DNA of 64,000 nucleotides from Jeongeupia wiesaeckerbachi (GCF_050916355.1 NZ_CP136946.1:1426001-1490000); one strand, 5' to 3'; numbered from the stretch's first letter, positions 53,941 to 63,026 are shown. The notes: generated by a model from the sequence alone, not told the origin. Numbers and translations are program-made.

Positions 53941-55239
53941 TTAGACGGCGACAGCGATGGCGACTTTCGGCGCCGTGGTTTCCAGTTCGTGGGCGGCCGC
54001 GAGCAGCGCCAGGCGCGCGACGACGCCGTAGGCGTAGAAGCGGTTGGCGGTGCAGTCGGGCGAGCCGTCGCAATCGGGCGTCGTCAGCGGTTCGGCAAAC
54101 GCCAGCGGCACGAAATGCGCGCCCGGCGCGTTGAGGTTCTCGTCGATGCCGCGCTCGGTGTGCACGCGGTAGAAACCGCCGATGACGAAGCGGTCGAGCA
54201 TGTAGACGACCGGCTCGGCGATCGCGTCGTCGATCTGCTCGAAGGTCGGCACGCCTTCCTGAACGATGACGTCGTGGACCTGCAGGCCCTCCTTGATCAC
54301 CGACATCTTGTTGCGCGCCTTGCGGTTCAGCCCGAGCAGCTCCTCGCCCGACTTCACGCTCATGATGCCCATGCCGTAGGTGCCGGCGTCGGCCTTGACG
54401 ATGACGAACGGCGTCTGGTCGATGCCGTGTTCGGCGTATTTGACGCGGATCTTCGCCAGCATTTCATCGACCGCCGCCGCGAGCCGGTCTTCGCCTTCGC
54501 GGGCCTGGAAGTCAAGGCCGCCGACGCGGGTGAAGTAGGGGTTGATCACCCACGGGTCGATGCCGATCAGCTCGGCGAATTCGCCGACGACGCGGTCGTA
54601 TTCGGCGAAGTGCGTCGTCTTGCGGCGCGTGTACCAGCCGGCGTGCAGCGGCGGCAGCAGCGTCTGCGCGATCCCCTGCAGGATGGCCGGCACACCGGCC
54701 GACAGGTCGTTGTTGAGCAGCACGACACAGGGGTCGAAATCGGCGAGGCCGATGCGGTCGCCCTTGCGCACCAGCGGTTCGAGCACGATGCCGCTGCCGT
54801 TGGCGAGTTCGAACACCGTCGGCTCGGTCACTTCGGGGTTGAGCGTGCCGATACGCACCTTCAGCCCGGCCTGACGCAGGATTTTCGCCAGCGCGGCGAC
54901 GTTCTGCAGGTAGAACTGGTTGCGGGTATGGTTTTCCGGAATCAGCAACAGGCGCTTGGCGTCGGGGCAGAAGCTCTCGAGCGCGCTCATCGCCGCCTGC
55001 ACCGCCAGCGGATGGAATTCCGGGTTCAGATTGTTGAATCCGCCCGGGAACAGATTCATGTCGACCGGGGCGAGCTTGTAGCCGGCATTGCGCAGGTCGA
55101 CCGAGCCGTAGAACGGCGGCGTGTACTCCTGCCACTGGTTGCGGAACCAGTGCTCGATTTCGGTCTGCGATTCGAGGATGCGGCGCTCGAGTTCATACAG
55201 CGGGCCGCTCAGCGCGGTCGTGAGGTGGGGGACGCTCAT
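53941..55239 (-). CDS. gshA: Glutamate-cysteine ligase, proteobacterial 430-residue type
   Basis: 432 residues from the ATG at 55239 (MSVPHLTTALSG). Different from E. coli GshA; this is the TIGR02049-type enzyme found in betaproteobacteria and Acidithiobacillus. Landmarks: YGSVDLRNAGYKLAPVDMNLFPGGFNNL, LIPENHTRNQFYLQN, FVIVKADAGTYGMGIM, GGFYRVHTERGIDENLNAPG. Makes gamma-glutamylcysteine, the substrate of the adjoining gshB. Confidence 0.96.
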   Translation of the reverse strand: MSVPHLTTALSGPLYELERRILESQTEIEHWFRNQWQEYTPPFYGSVDLRNAGYKLAPVDMNLFPGGFNNLNPEFHPLAVQAAMSALESFCPDAKRLLLIPENHTRNQFYLQNVAALAKILRQAGLKVRIGTLNPEVTEPTVFELANGSGIVLEPLVRKGDRIGLADFDPCVVLLNNDLSAGVPAILQGIAQTLLPPLHAGWYTRRKTTHFAEYDRVVGEFAELIGIDPWVINPYFTRVGGLDFQAREGEDRLAAAVDEMLAKIRVKYAEHGIDQTPFVIVKADAGTYGMGIMSVKSGEELLGLNRKARNKMSVIKEGLQVHDVIVQEGVPTFEQIDDAIAEPVVYMLDRFVIGGFYRVHTERGIDENLNAPGAHFVPLAFAEPLTTPDCDGSPDCTANRFYAYGVVARLALLAAAHELETTAPKVAIAVAV

Positions 55240-55354
55240 TGCGGCGACGAGTCCTGTGCATGCATCATTCAGATGCCAGCATATGGGGACATTGATGGCG
55301 GAATCAACCACCCGCTGGTCACCACGGCCGGCGCTCGGGTGCTTGCTGCGTGAA

Positions 55355-56176
55355 TTATGGCTGGCGGGTGGATGCGGCCTGCCTGGTGTACAGGGCGGTG
55401 ACGCCTTCCATCATTTCGCTGATGCGCTCCGACGTCGTCGCCACGTTCTCCAGATAGACCTTGTCCTTGCCGGGCGGCGCCTTCAGTGCCTGTTCGTAGA
55501 AAAACCACTGGTCCTTGGCCACCGCCAGCAAGCTGGATGCGCGCGGCGTGTTGCCGGGCGCGTCGATCAATTGCTTGAACACCGCAGCAAAGCGCGTCCG
55601 CGTGACCTCGACCTCGGGGCGGGTCTGGCGGCCGAGCTGGCTGAGGAAGTAGAGCTTGGCCATCCGCTGCGACAGCGTGTTTTCCTGCACGGCCAGCGTG
55701 ACGAGCTTGCTCGTTTCGCTGGGGGCATGGCTTTCCAGCGTGCGGGTCGCCCGCAGGATGGTCATCGTCAGCTCTTCGCTGGCCTGGTTGATGCGGTCCG
55801 GGTCGCGTTCGGACAACTGGGTCTTCAACGCCTCCCAGTTGTACGCGACCGCATCCAGCGCGCGTTCCAGATCCCGGTCGTCGGCGCCGATCTTCTGCAG
55901 CTGCCCTAGAAGACTGTCGAACTGGCGGACGCTCTCGCCGAGTTTGCTGGTGGCGTCGGCACTGCGTACGCCGAGACGGATCTGCAGCGAGAGTTTGGCG
56001 GTGCGCTGGGCCAGCATCCGCAGTTGTGCAGCGTTGTTGATGTCCTGGGCGCGCACCGGGGCGGCCTGCGCGGCGAAGGTGCCGGTGGCCAGGACCATTG
56101 CCAGGATCATGGCCGGATACGGGCCGGCCCGGCGGCCCGGCGATGCGGGCCGCGCTTGCGGTTGGGTTCTGATCAT
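55355..56176 (-). CDS. Exported PilJ-domain (type IV pili MCP N-terminal) protein
   Basis: 273 residues. Signal peptide ILAMVLATGTFAAQAAPVRAQ near 24-43. Two PilJ (PF13675) four-helix modules: NNAAQLRMLAQRTAKLSLQI and LAVQENTLSQRMAKLYFLSQ. In PilJ/NarX-type receptors this domain senses ligands in the periplasm, but no output domain follows here. It starts seven bp after the sulfate-binding-protein stop, so probably co-transcribed. Role unknown. Confidence 0.82.
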   Translation of the reverse strand: MIRTQPQARPASPGRRAGPYPAMILAMVLATGTFAAQAAPVRAQDINNAAQLRMLAQRTAKLSLQIRLGVRSADATSKLGESVRQFDSLLGQLQKIGADDRDLERALDAVAYNWEALKTQLSERDPDRINQASEELTMTILRATRTLESHAPSETSKLVTLAVQENTLSQRMAKLYFLSQLGRQTRPEVEVTRTRFAAVFKQLIDAPGNTPRASSLLAVAKDQWFFYEQALKAPPGKDKVYLENVATTSERISEMMEGVTALYTRQAASTRQP

Positions 56177-56182
56177 CGCGGT

Positions 56183-57196
56183 TTACCGGCCTGCGCGGAT
56201 CTGGTCGAACACGGCGCCGTCGGCAAAATGCGTCGTGACGGCCTGTGGCCAGCTGCCAAACACGTCGCTGACCTTGTACAGCGTCACCTTGGGATATTGC
56301 TTGGCGTATTTGGCGGCGGCACGCGCTTCGGTGGGGCGGTAGTAATTGCGCGCGATGATGTCCTGCGCCGCCGGGGTGTAGAGGAACTTCAAATAGGCTT
56401 CCGACACCTTGCGCGTGCCGTGTTTGTCGACATTGCGGTCGACCCACGCGACCGGTGGCTCGGCGAGGATGTTGTTGCGCGGGGTGACGATCTCATAGTC
56501 GTCCGGCCCGAGTTCCTTCAAGGCCAGCAGCGCTTCGTTTTCCCAGGCCAGCAGCACGTCGCCGAGGCCACGCTCGACAAAGGTCGTCGTCGAACCGCGC
56601 GCGCCCGAATCGAGTACCGGTACATGCTTGTACAGCTCGGCGACATAGGCCTTGGCCTTCTGCTGCGAGCCGCCGGGCTGCTTCAAGGCCCAGGCCCACG
56701 CGGCCAGATAGTTCCAGCGACCGCTGGCCGAGGTCTTGGGATTGGGCGTGATCACCTGCAGGCCGGGTTTGACCAGATCGCCCCAGTCGCGGATCGCCTT
56801 GGGATTGCCCTTGCGGACGAGGAAGGCGACCGTCGAGTAGTACGGCACGCTGCTGTGGGGCAGGCGTTGCTGCCAGTGTTCCGGCAGCAGCCGGGTCTTG
56901 GCGGCAACATCATCGATATCGGGCGCCAGACCCAGTGTCAGCACATCGGCCTCGAGCCCGGCGATGACCGCCTGCGATTGCTTGCCCGAACCCCCGTGAG
57001 ACTGCTTGATCGTGACGGTTTCGCCGGTGTCCTGCTTCCATTTGGCGGCGAAGGCCTTGTTGATGTCCTGATACAGATCGCGGGTCGGATCGTAGGACAC
57101 GTTCAAGAGCGTGGTGTCGGCGTGGGCGGTGCCGAGCATGGCCGCGATCAGGCCGGCGGTGATCAGCGTGTGGCGGGGACGGGCTTGGAATGGCAT
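56183..57196 (-). CDS. Sulfate/thiosulfate-binding periplasmic protein
   Basis: 337 residues from the ATG at 57196 with ACAGGA upstream; ATG 57214 is possible. Signal peptide to AHA (~26). Family motifs LLNVSYDPTRDLYQDIN, KQSHGGSGKQSQAV, VITPNPKTSASGRWNYLAAW. The usual cysTWA permease genes are absent, so it is an orphan binding protein or serves a distant transporter. Preceded by a strongly AT-rich promoter. Confidence 0.92.
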   Translation of the reverse strand: MPFQARPRHTLITAGLIAAMLGTAHADTTLLNVSYDPTRDLYQDINKAFAAKWKQDTGETVTIKQSHGGSGKQSQAVIAGLEADVLTLGLAPDIDDVAAKTRLLPEHWQQRLPHSSVPYYSTVAFLVRKGNPKAIRDWGDLVKPGLQVITPNPKTSASGRWNYLAAWAWALKQPGGSQQKAKAYVAELYKHVPVLDSGARGSTTTFVERGLGDVLLAWENEALLALKELGPDDYEIVTPRNNILAEPPVAWVDRNVDKHGTRKVSEAYLKFLYTPAAQDIIARNYYRPTEARAAAKYAKQYPKVTLYKVSDVFGSWPQAVTTHFADGAVFDQIRAGR

Positions 57197-57277
57197 GGCA
57201 TTGATCCTGTGCATTTGAAATATCTGCGCAGGGTATGCCTAAATGACATATTCCAAAAAATACTTAAATATTTATTA

Positions 57278-57307
57278 CATATATTCGATTGAAATTTTTA
57301 CATTCAA
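57278..57307 (-). promoter_or_regulatory. AT-rich promoter of the sulfate-binding protein gene
   Basis: Minus strand TTGAAT (57302-57307), 18-bp spacer, TATATG (57278-57283), within a ~70-base AT-rich island (57237-57306) that stands out in this GC-rich window. CysB-type sites are AT-rich, so control by CysB is plausible. The rest of the 218-bp gap to corA shows nothing. Confidence 0.5.
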
Positions 57308-57414
57308 GTCAGGGCGAGTGTCGACCATCCGCAGTGGCCCGCGCGCGCAGCGGACGGGCGGCCTTGAAGCGGCTGGCGCGATGGCGGGCCCGGTGCCCGA
57401 CCGGTCCCCGGTGT

Positions 57415-58377
57415 TTACAGCCAGCCCTTGCGCTTGAAGAACCAGTACGGCGCAATGCCCGAGAGAATCATCAGCCCGATCGCGAACGGGTAGCCGAGCG
57501 TCCAGCCCAGTTCGGGCATGACCTGGAAGTTCATCCCGTAGGTCGATGCGATCACCGTCGGCGGCAGGAACACCACCGCGGCGATCGAGAAGATCTTGAT
57601 GATCTTGCTCTGCGCCAGATTGATCAGCCCCATCACCGCGTCCATCAGGAAGTTGATCTTGTCGAACAGGAAGGCGGTGTGGTTGTTCAGCGATTCGAGG
57701 TCGCGGAGGATTTCGCGCAGGTCGGTTTCCTGCTCGTGGTTGAGCGAGCGGCTTCGGAGCAGGAAGGACAGCGAGCGACGCGTATCCATCAGGTCCAGCC
57801 GCACCTTGCCGTTGATGTCTTCCTGCTGGGCGATGTCGGACACCGTTTCGGCCATGCCCTCGTCGTTCAGCGCGTCGCTGCCCTTGAGCACGCGGGCGCT
57901 GACGCTCTCGAGCCGGGTGTAGACGCCTTCGAGCACGTCGGCGTCGTATTCGACCGCGACGGCATAGATGCCGAGCAGCACGTCCTCGGCGTTCTCGACG
58001 AAACCGGGCTGGACGCGCGCGCGCAGCCGGAACAGCCGGAACACGGCGAGTTCTTCCTGGCGCATCGTCAGCAAGCGGCCGCGGTTGAGCAGGAAGGACA
58101 CGGTGACGTTGGCGGCGCCTTCGCTGTCCTGGTGCAGGAAGTAGGAATTGAGGTGCAGGCCGGCGTGGTCGACATAGCAGCGCGCCGATTCCTCGATGTC
58201 CTCGAGGTCTTCGTCCTCGGGCAGCTCGTAGCGGAACACCGATTCGACCAGGTCGCGCTCGGCATCCGACGGATCGACGAGGTCGACCCAGAACACTTCG
58301 GGGCGGGCGAGGTCGGCTGCCGATTCGATCGGAACCTGGATCAGGCGGCCTTGCGACAGGATAAAAGCGGACAGCAC
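57415..58377 (-). CDS. corA: CorA Mg/Co transporter
   Basis: 320 residues. Large cytoplasmic N-terminal domain, then two C-terminal helices with the YGMNF filter motif after KIIKIFSIAAVVFLPPTVIAST, ending in a basic tail (FFKRKGWL). Length matches E. coli CorA (316). The start ATG 58377 is 107 bp from the mgtE start on the other strand. Confidence 0.96.
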   Translation of the reverse strand: MLSAFILSQGRLIQVPIESAADLARPEVFWVDLVDPSDAERDLVESVFRYELPEDEDLEDIEESARCYVDHAGLHLNSYFLHQDSEGAANVTVSFLLNRGRLLTMRQEELAVFRLFRLRARVQPGFVENAEDVLLGIYAVAVEYDADVLEGVYTRLESVSARVLKGSDALNDEGMAETVSDIAQQEDINGKVRLDLMDTRRSLSFLLRSRSLNHEQETDLREILRDLESLNNHTAFLFDKINFLMDAVMGLINLAQSKIIKIFSIAAVVFLPPTVIASTYGMNFQVMPELGWTLGYPFAIGLMILSGIAPYWFFKRKGWL

Positions 58378-58484
58378 GGCAACCCCCCAGGTTGATCGAC
58401 AAGCCGCGCGATTATAAGCGCAAGCACAAGGCGCGTCGTGGTGATCTGCTACACTCGGCGCGCGGATTTTTGGATGGCTGTCTC

Positions 58485-59915
58485 ATGAGTAACGTTAGCC
58501 GAAAGACGAGGGAAAATTTTCAGGAGACGCTGCAGCAGATCGAGCGCCTGCTGCAACGCCACCGGCTGATCGAGGGCATGGTGCACAAGCAGGCGATGGC
58601 CAAGCACGACCTCGTCGAGCAACTGGTGCACAAGCAGAACCTCGCCGAACTGTCGCTGAAGCTCGACCGGCTGCATCCGGCCGATATCGCCAAAATCCTC
58701 GAAGCGCTGCCGCGGCCCGACCGGCTCACCGTGTGGGAGCTGGTACGCGCCGAGCGCGACGGCGAAATCCTGCTCGAAGTCTCCGACGCGGTGCGCGAAT
58801 CGCTGCTCGAAGGCATGGACAGCAACGAGATCGTTGCCGCCGCCGGCACGCTCGACGCCGACGATCTGGCCGACCTCGCCCCCGACCTGCCCGAACATGT
58901 GCTGTCCGAAGTCATGGGCGCGCTCGAACCGGCCGAACGCGCGCAGGTGCAGAGCGCGCTGTCCTATCGCGACGACGAAGTCGGCTCGGTGATGGACTTC
59001 GACATGGTGACGATCCGCGCCGACGTCAGCCTGGCGACGGTGCTGCGCTATCTGCGCCGCTTTGCCGCGCTGCCCGAGAACACCGACAAACTCTTCGTCG
59101 TCGACCGCGAGCGGACGCTGGTCGGCGTGCTGTCGCTCGAGCGGTTGCTGCTGAATCCGCCGCGCCAGCAGGTCGGCGCGGTGATGGCGCGCGACGTCGT
59201 CACCTTCAGCCCGGACAACCGCGTCGACGATGCCGTCAACGCCTTCGACCGCTATGACCTCGTGTCGGCTCCGGTGGTCGACGCCAACCGCCGGGTGATC
59301 GCGCGACTGACCGTCGACGACATGCTCGACGTCGTGCGCGAGGATTCCGAGTCGCTGTCGCTGGCCGGCCTCAAGGACGAGGACCTGTTTTCGAGCATCT
59401 GGAAATCGACGCAGAACCGCTGGCCGTGGCTGGCGGTGAACATCTGCACCGCCTTCCTCGCCAGCCGGGTGATCGGCGCGTTCGAGGCGACGATTGCGCA
59501 TCTGGTCGCCTTGGCGACGCTGATGCCCATCGTCTCGGGCATCGGCGGCAATACCGGCACGCAGACGATCACGCTGATCATCCGCGGTCTGGCGCTCGGC
59601 CACATCACGCCGGGCAATTCGGCGCGGCTGATCGTCAAAGAGCTCGGCATCGCGCTGCTCAACGGCATGGTCTGGGGCAGCGTGCTCGGCCTGATCGCGT
59701 TTGCGCTCTACGGCCAGTGGATGCTGGGGGCGGTGATGATGGCGGCGATGGTGCTCAATCTGCAGGTCGCCGCACTGGTCGGTATCCTGGTGCCGATCAC
59801 GATGCAGAAACTCGGCCGCGATCCGGCCTATGGCTCGAGCGTGCTGCTGACGGCGATGACCGACAGCATGGGTTTCTTCATCTTCCTCGGCCTGGCGACG
59901 GTTTTCCTCACCTGA
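58485..59915 (+). CDS. mgtE: MgtE magnesium channel
   Basis: 476 residues from the ATG at 58485 (MSNVSRKTRENFQ). MgtE N domain (AELSLKLDRLHPADIAKILEALP), two CBS domains (~165-285) and five C-terminal helices with conserved NICTAFLASRVIG, GIGGNTGTQT and DSMGFFIFLG. Mg-gated channel: the N and CBS domains close the pore at high Mg. Divergent from corA, so both Mg importers share one promoter region. Confidence 0.96.
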   Translation: MSNVSRKTRENFQETLQQIERLLQRHRLIEGMVHKQAMAKHDLVEQLVHKQNLAELSLKLDRLHPADIAKILEALPRPDRLTVWELVRAERDGEILLEVSDAVRESLLEGMDSNEIVAAAGTLDADDLADLAPDLPEHVLSEVMGALEPAERAQVQSALSYRDDEVGSVMDFDMVTIRADVSLATVLRYLRRFAALPENTDKLFVVDRERTLVGVLSLERLLLNPPRQQVGAVMARDVVTFSPDNRVDDAVNAFDRYDLVSAPVVDANRRVIARLTVDDMLDVVREDSESLSLAGLKDEDLFSSIWKSTQNRWPWLAVNICTAFLASRVIGAFEATIAHLVALATLMPIVSGIGGNTGTQTITLIIRGLALGHITPGNSARLIVKELGIALLNGMVWGSVLGLIAFALYGQWMLGAVMMAAMVLNLQVAALVGILVPITMQKLGRDPAYGSSVLLTAMTDSMGFFIFLGLATVFLT

Positions 59916-59924
59916 TGGCCTGAG

Positions 59925-59952
59925 GTGACCGCGCCGGTCGCCGCCGCTACAC
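59925..59952 (+). promoter_or_regulatory. Likely prmC promoter, giving an almost leaderless mRNA
   Basis: GTGACC (59925-59930), 16-bp spacer, TACACT (59947-59952). The start codon at 59961 is only eight bases past the -10, and no Shine-Dalgarno sequence is present. The word CTACACTCGGCGC also occurs before mgtE (58450-58462). Confidence 0.45.
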
Positions 59953-59960
59953 TCGGCGCC

Positions 59961-60767
59961 ATGAGTTCATACCAAGTATTGATGCGCGACGCAGCGCTGG
60001 ACCGGGTCGATGCCAATGTGCTGATGCGCCACGTGACCGGTACCAACCGCGCGTGGCTGATCGCCCACGGTGACGACGAGGCGACGCCGGCGCATGAGGA
60101 GGCTTTTGCCGCGCTGGCGGCCCGCCGTCGCAATGGCGAGCCGGTGGCGTATCTGGTCGGCACCCGCGAGTTCTTCGGCCGTGATTTCGCCGTCGATCCG
60201 GCAGTGCTGATTCCACGACCCGAAACCGAGCTGCTGGTCGAGCTGGCGCTGGCACGCGCCGGGCAGGGCGAGCGTGTCGTCGATCTCGGCACCGGCTCGG
60301 GCTGCATTCCGGTGACGATCAAGCTCGAACGCCCGGACCTCGTCGTCAGCGCCGTCGACATCAGCACCGATGCGCTGGCGGTGGCGCGCGGCAATGCCGC
60401 ACAGCTCGGTGCCGACGTCGTCTTCCACCAATCGGACTGGTATACGGCGCTGACGGGCCAGACCTTCGACGTCATCGTCTCTAATCCGCCATACATCGTC
60501 GCCGGTGATGCACACCTCGTTCAGGGCGATCTGCGCTTCGAGCCGCAGGGCGCGCTGACCGACTTCGCCGACGGCCTCAAGCATGTCCGGATCATCGTTG
60601 CCGGTGCGCGCGAGCATCTTGCGCCGCACGGCTACCTGCTGTTCGAGCACGGCTTCGATCAGGGGCCGGCCAGTCGCGCGCTGCTGGCCGATGCCGGCTT
60701 TGTCGAGGTGAAAACGTGGACCGATCTGGCCGGGCTGGATCGTGTCAGCGGTGGTCGCCTTGCCTGA
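59961..60767 (+). CDS. prmC: Peptide chain release factor N5-glutamine methyltransferase
   Basis: 268 residues from the ATG at 59961; earlier in-frame codons to 59925 lack signals. Methylates the GGQ glutamine of RF1/RF2. N-terminal helical domain, then VAYLVGTREFFGRDFAVDPAVLIPRPETELLVE, SAM motif VVDLGTGSGCIPVTI, and catalytic NPPY in VIVSNPPYIV. Followed by grxD, as in many betaproteobacteria, but prfA is not upstream here. Confidence 0.95.
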   Translation: MSSYQVLMRDAALDRVDANVLMRHVTGTNRAWLIAHGDDEATPAHEEAFAALAARRRNGEPVAYLVGTREFFGRDFAVDPAVLIPRPETELLVELALARAGQGERVVDLGTGSGCIPVTIKLERPDLVVSAVDISTDALAVARGNAAQLGADVVFHQSDWYTALTGQTFDVIVSNPPYIVAGDAHLVQGDLRFEPQGALTDFADGLKHVRIIVAGAREHLAPHGYLLFEHGFDQGPASRALLADAGFVEVKTWTDLAGLDRVSGGRLA

Positions 60768-60824
60768 GCGGCACACCAGCCCGTAAAATAACCGAGTAAA
60801 TCAATCGACTTTTACGAGATTGCC

Positions 60825-61139
60825 ATGAGCGTACAAGACACCATCCGCCAGACCGTCACAACCAACCCGGTCGTGCTCTACATGAAGGGCACGCCGCAAT
60901 TCCCGATGTGCGGTTTTTCTGCCGGCGCCGTGCAGATCCTCAAGAACTGCGGCGTGCCGTTCGCGGCCGTCAACGTGCTCGAAGACCCGGAAGTGCGCCA
61001 GGGCATCAAGGAATTCGCCAACTGGCCGACGATTCCGCAGCTCTACGTCAAGGGCGAGTTCGTTGGCGGTTCGGACATCATGAAAGAGCTGTTCGCCTCG
61101 GGCGAGCTGCAGAAGCTGCTGGAAGGCATCGAAGGCTGA
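60825..61139 (+). CDS. grxD: Monothiol glutaredoxin Grx4
   Basis: 104 residues. Active-site CGFS at 29-32 (FPMCGFSAGAVQIL), GTP-like KGTPQFPM, WPTIPQLYVKGEFVGGSDI for glutathione binding. Carries Fe-S clusters with BolA partners. Its own promoter-like AT-rich run lies at 60783-60815. Confidence 0.97.
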   Translation: MSVQDTIRQTVTTNPVVLYMKGTPQFPMCGFSAGAVQILKNCGVPFAAVNVLEDPEVRQGIKEFANWPTIPQLYVKGEFVGGSDIMKELFASGELQKLLEGIEG

Positions 61140-61155
61140 GCCGTCGTCTGCCAAC

Positions 61156-61182
61156 AAAAACCCGCCTGATGGCGGGTTTTTT
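61156..61182 (+). terminator. Terminator of grxD
   Basis: AAAAACCCGCC-TGAT-GGCGGGTTTTTT, a perfect stem with long T-run. Confidence 0.93.
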
Positions 61183-61201
61183 CATGGTTGCCGCTCCGGG
61201 C

Positions 61202-61450
61202 TCAGCCCTTGTCGAGCGCCCACGGCTTGCCGGCTTCCTGCTTGTACGCCGTGCCGCGATTGCTTGCGATCCAGTCGGCGGCCGAGGCCAGCTGGACATC
61301 GCTGAGTGCGTTGGTCGCGTCCTGCAGCCCCGGTTGGCGGTCCAGTTGCTGACGCACCGCGCTCAGAAGGCCGATGGCGAGCAGGGTGATGACGGCGATG
61401 CCCAGCAGCGGGGCAAGCAGCGTAAGGAGGTGGCGGGCAGGCGTGTTCAT
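61202..61450 (-). CDS. Small membrane-anchored hypothetical protein
   Basis: 82 residues from the ATG at 61450 (61462 also possible). One helix (LLAPLLGIAVITLLAIGLLSAV, ~10-30) then a periplasmic or cytosolic tail rich in Asp, Gln and Ala (DVQLASAADWIASNRGTAYKQ). Not recognised. Convergent with grxD. Confidence 0.55.
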   Translation of the reverse strand: MNTPARHLLTLLAPLLGIAVITLLAIGLLSAVRQQLDRQPGLQDATNALSDVQLASAADWIASNRGTAYKQEAGKPWALDKG

Positions 61451-61596
61451 GCGCGAGATCATCGCGTGGCGCGCAGCGGAAATCCCGGCAGTTTTACAGC
61501 CCGGCGGGGTGTAAAAAATGACGCTGGCCTGTGTGCCGCGGCGGCCGACAAGCAGGGCCGGCCGGCCGGGCGTGCGGACCGCGTGTCCTTCAGCGC

Positions 61597-62061
61597 CTAG
61601 ACGCGCGGCAGCCGATCACCGAAGTTGACCAGCGCCACGCCGACGACGACCAGCAGCGCGCCGCACAGCCGCCAGCCGCCAACCTCGCGCAGCGGCATGC
61701 CGAGCAGGCCGAAACGGTCGAACAGCAGCGAGGCGCAGACCTGGCCGGCGATGATCAGCGAGATCATCGCGGCGACGCCGATGCGCGGCGCGATCAGCGT
61801 CGAGCCGAAAACGAAGAAGGCACCCAGTATGCCGCCGCCGAGTTGCCAGGCACTGGCGTTCGACAGATTGGCGAGGCCGGCCCAGCGCTGGCCACTGAGC
61901 AAGGCGGCAATCGCCAGCGTCAGCGTGCCGACGCCGAAGGACACCAGCGCCGCCAGCACCGCGCTGCCGCCGATCAAGAGCCTGACGTGGTTGTTGACGG
62001 CGGCCTGCAGCGGAATGACAAGCCCGATTGCTGTCGCCAGCAGGAAATACACCAGTTGCAT
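61597..62061 (-). CDS. YdcZ/DUF606 small DMT-family membrane protein
   Basis: 154 residues from the ATG at 62061 behind AAGGAGG. Five helices in the DUF606 pattern: VYFLLATAIGLVIPLQAAVNNHVR, LAALVSFGVGTLTLAIAAL, QLGGGILGAFFVFGSTLIAPRIGVA, LIIAGQVCASLLFDRFG, LCGALLVVVGVALV. Function unknown; drug/metabolite transporter fold. Confidence 0.9.
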   Translation of the reverse strand: MQLVYFLLATAIGLVIPLQAAVNNHVRLLIGGSAVLAALVSFGVGTLTLAIAALLSGQRWAGLANLSNASAWQLGGGILGAFFVFGSTLIAPRIGVAAMISLIIAGQVCASLLFDRFGLLGMPLREVGGWRLCGALLVVVGVALVNFGDRLPRV

Positions 62062-62165
62062 GATGACCCTCCTTTCCCATACTTTAATGTGCACGCCGCA
62101 ATGCGGGCGCCAATGATGTTTATCCGCTCAGTATGGTTTGGGCCATTTCGATCAGGAGGGCAACA

Positions 62166-62495
62166 ATGTCGGGAAAATATGAACTCAAACTGGCCAAGGA
62201 CGGCCAGCACATGTTCAATCTCAAGGCCGCCAACGGCCAGGTGATTCTGACCAGCGAGCTGTACCGGTCCAAGGCTGCGGCCGAGAACGGTATCGAATCG
62301 GTCAGGACCAACTCGCCGCTGGAAGAGCGCTACGAGCGCCGCGAGAACAAGAACGGCGAGCCGTACTTCATCCTCAAGGCCGCCAACCACCAGGAAATCG
62401 GCCGCAGCGAGTACTACAGCAGCAAGGCGGCGCTGGAGAACGGCATCGAGTCGGTGAAGAAGAACGGCCCGGATTCGCCGGTCGTCGAAGCCTGA
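62166..62495 (+). CDS. YegP/DUF1508 family protein
   Basis: 109 residues from the ATG at 62166 (GGAGGGCAACA upstream). Two tandem DUF1508 repeats: KYELKLAKDGQHMFNLKAANGQVILTSELY and PYFILKAANHQEIGRSEYYSSKAALENGI. E. coli YegP is 110 residues. Small soluble protein of unknown function. Confidence 0.94.
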   Translation: MSGKYELKLAKDGQHMFNLKAANGQVILTSELYRSKAAAENGIESVRTNSPLEERYERRENKNGEPYFILKAANHQEIGRSEYYSSKAALENGIESVKKNGPDSPVVEA

Positions 62496-62514
62496 TCGGG
62501 ACGTCCGCCCCAGT

Positions 62515-62541
62515 AAAAAGCGCCGCATTGCGGCGCTTTTG
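62515..62541. terminator. Terminator between yegP-like and DUF3291 genes
   Basis: AAAAAGCGCCGC-ATT-GCGGCGCTTTT, a perfect stem between convergent genes, usable in both directions. Confidence 0.92.
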
Positions 62542-62543
62542 TT

Positions 62544-63026
62544 TTACGGCTGGGCGTCTGCCGCGATTGCGGTATCGACGGCATCCGGCGGCGGACAGGG
62601 ATCGCGGAAGCTGAACGCATGCGGCGTCGGTCCGTGACGCTGCAGCCGGCCCAGGCGCTCGGCGGCCTCGGCCGGCGTCGGCCGGTGGCCGTGCGGCACC
62701 CACCACAACACCATATGCGCCTCGGTCGGCTTGGCGAACCAGTCGCGCCGGCGGCGGAAGATCTGGGCGTGGTCGCTGCGGTAGGTGTAGTCGTGCAGCG
62801 CGTCGACGCTGTCCCACACCGACATATTGACGAGGACGTCGTCGCCGAAAGGCCGGAGCGCCGTCGCGTCGCCGGCTTCATCCTGCAGCCGCCAGACGAA
62901 TCCCGGCGCGGCTTCGGCCAGCGCGTTGATCCGGTCGAGTTCGCTGACGAAACCGGCGAGCTGCGGCGAATCGAGCGGTGCCAGCAGCGTGGCGATATTG
63001 AGTTGGGCAAGCTGGTACGTCGGCAC
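62544..63026 (-). CDS. DUF3291 protein
   Basis: 160 residues from the GTG at 63026 with AGGAGG four bases upstream; longer frames to 63527 run antisense to the VOC gene. Pattern: AQLNIATLLAPLDSPQLAGFVSELDRINALAE, PGFVWRL, NMSVWDSVDALHDYTYRSDHAQIFRRR, HMVLWWVP. DUF3291 has a ferredoxin-like dimeric alpha-beta barrel fold resembling antibiotic-biosynthesis monooxygenases. Function unknown. Confidence 0.88.
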   Translation of the reverse strand: MPTYQLAQLNIATLLAPLDSPQLAGFVSELDRINALAEAAPGFVWRLQDEAGDATALRPFGDDVLVNMSVWDSVDALHDYTYRSDHAQIFRRRRDWFAKPTEAHMVLWWVPHGHRPTPAEAAERLGRLQRHGPTPHAFSFRDPCPPPDAVDTAIAADAQP

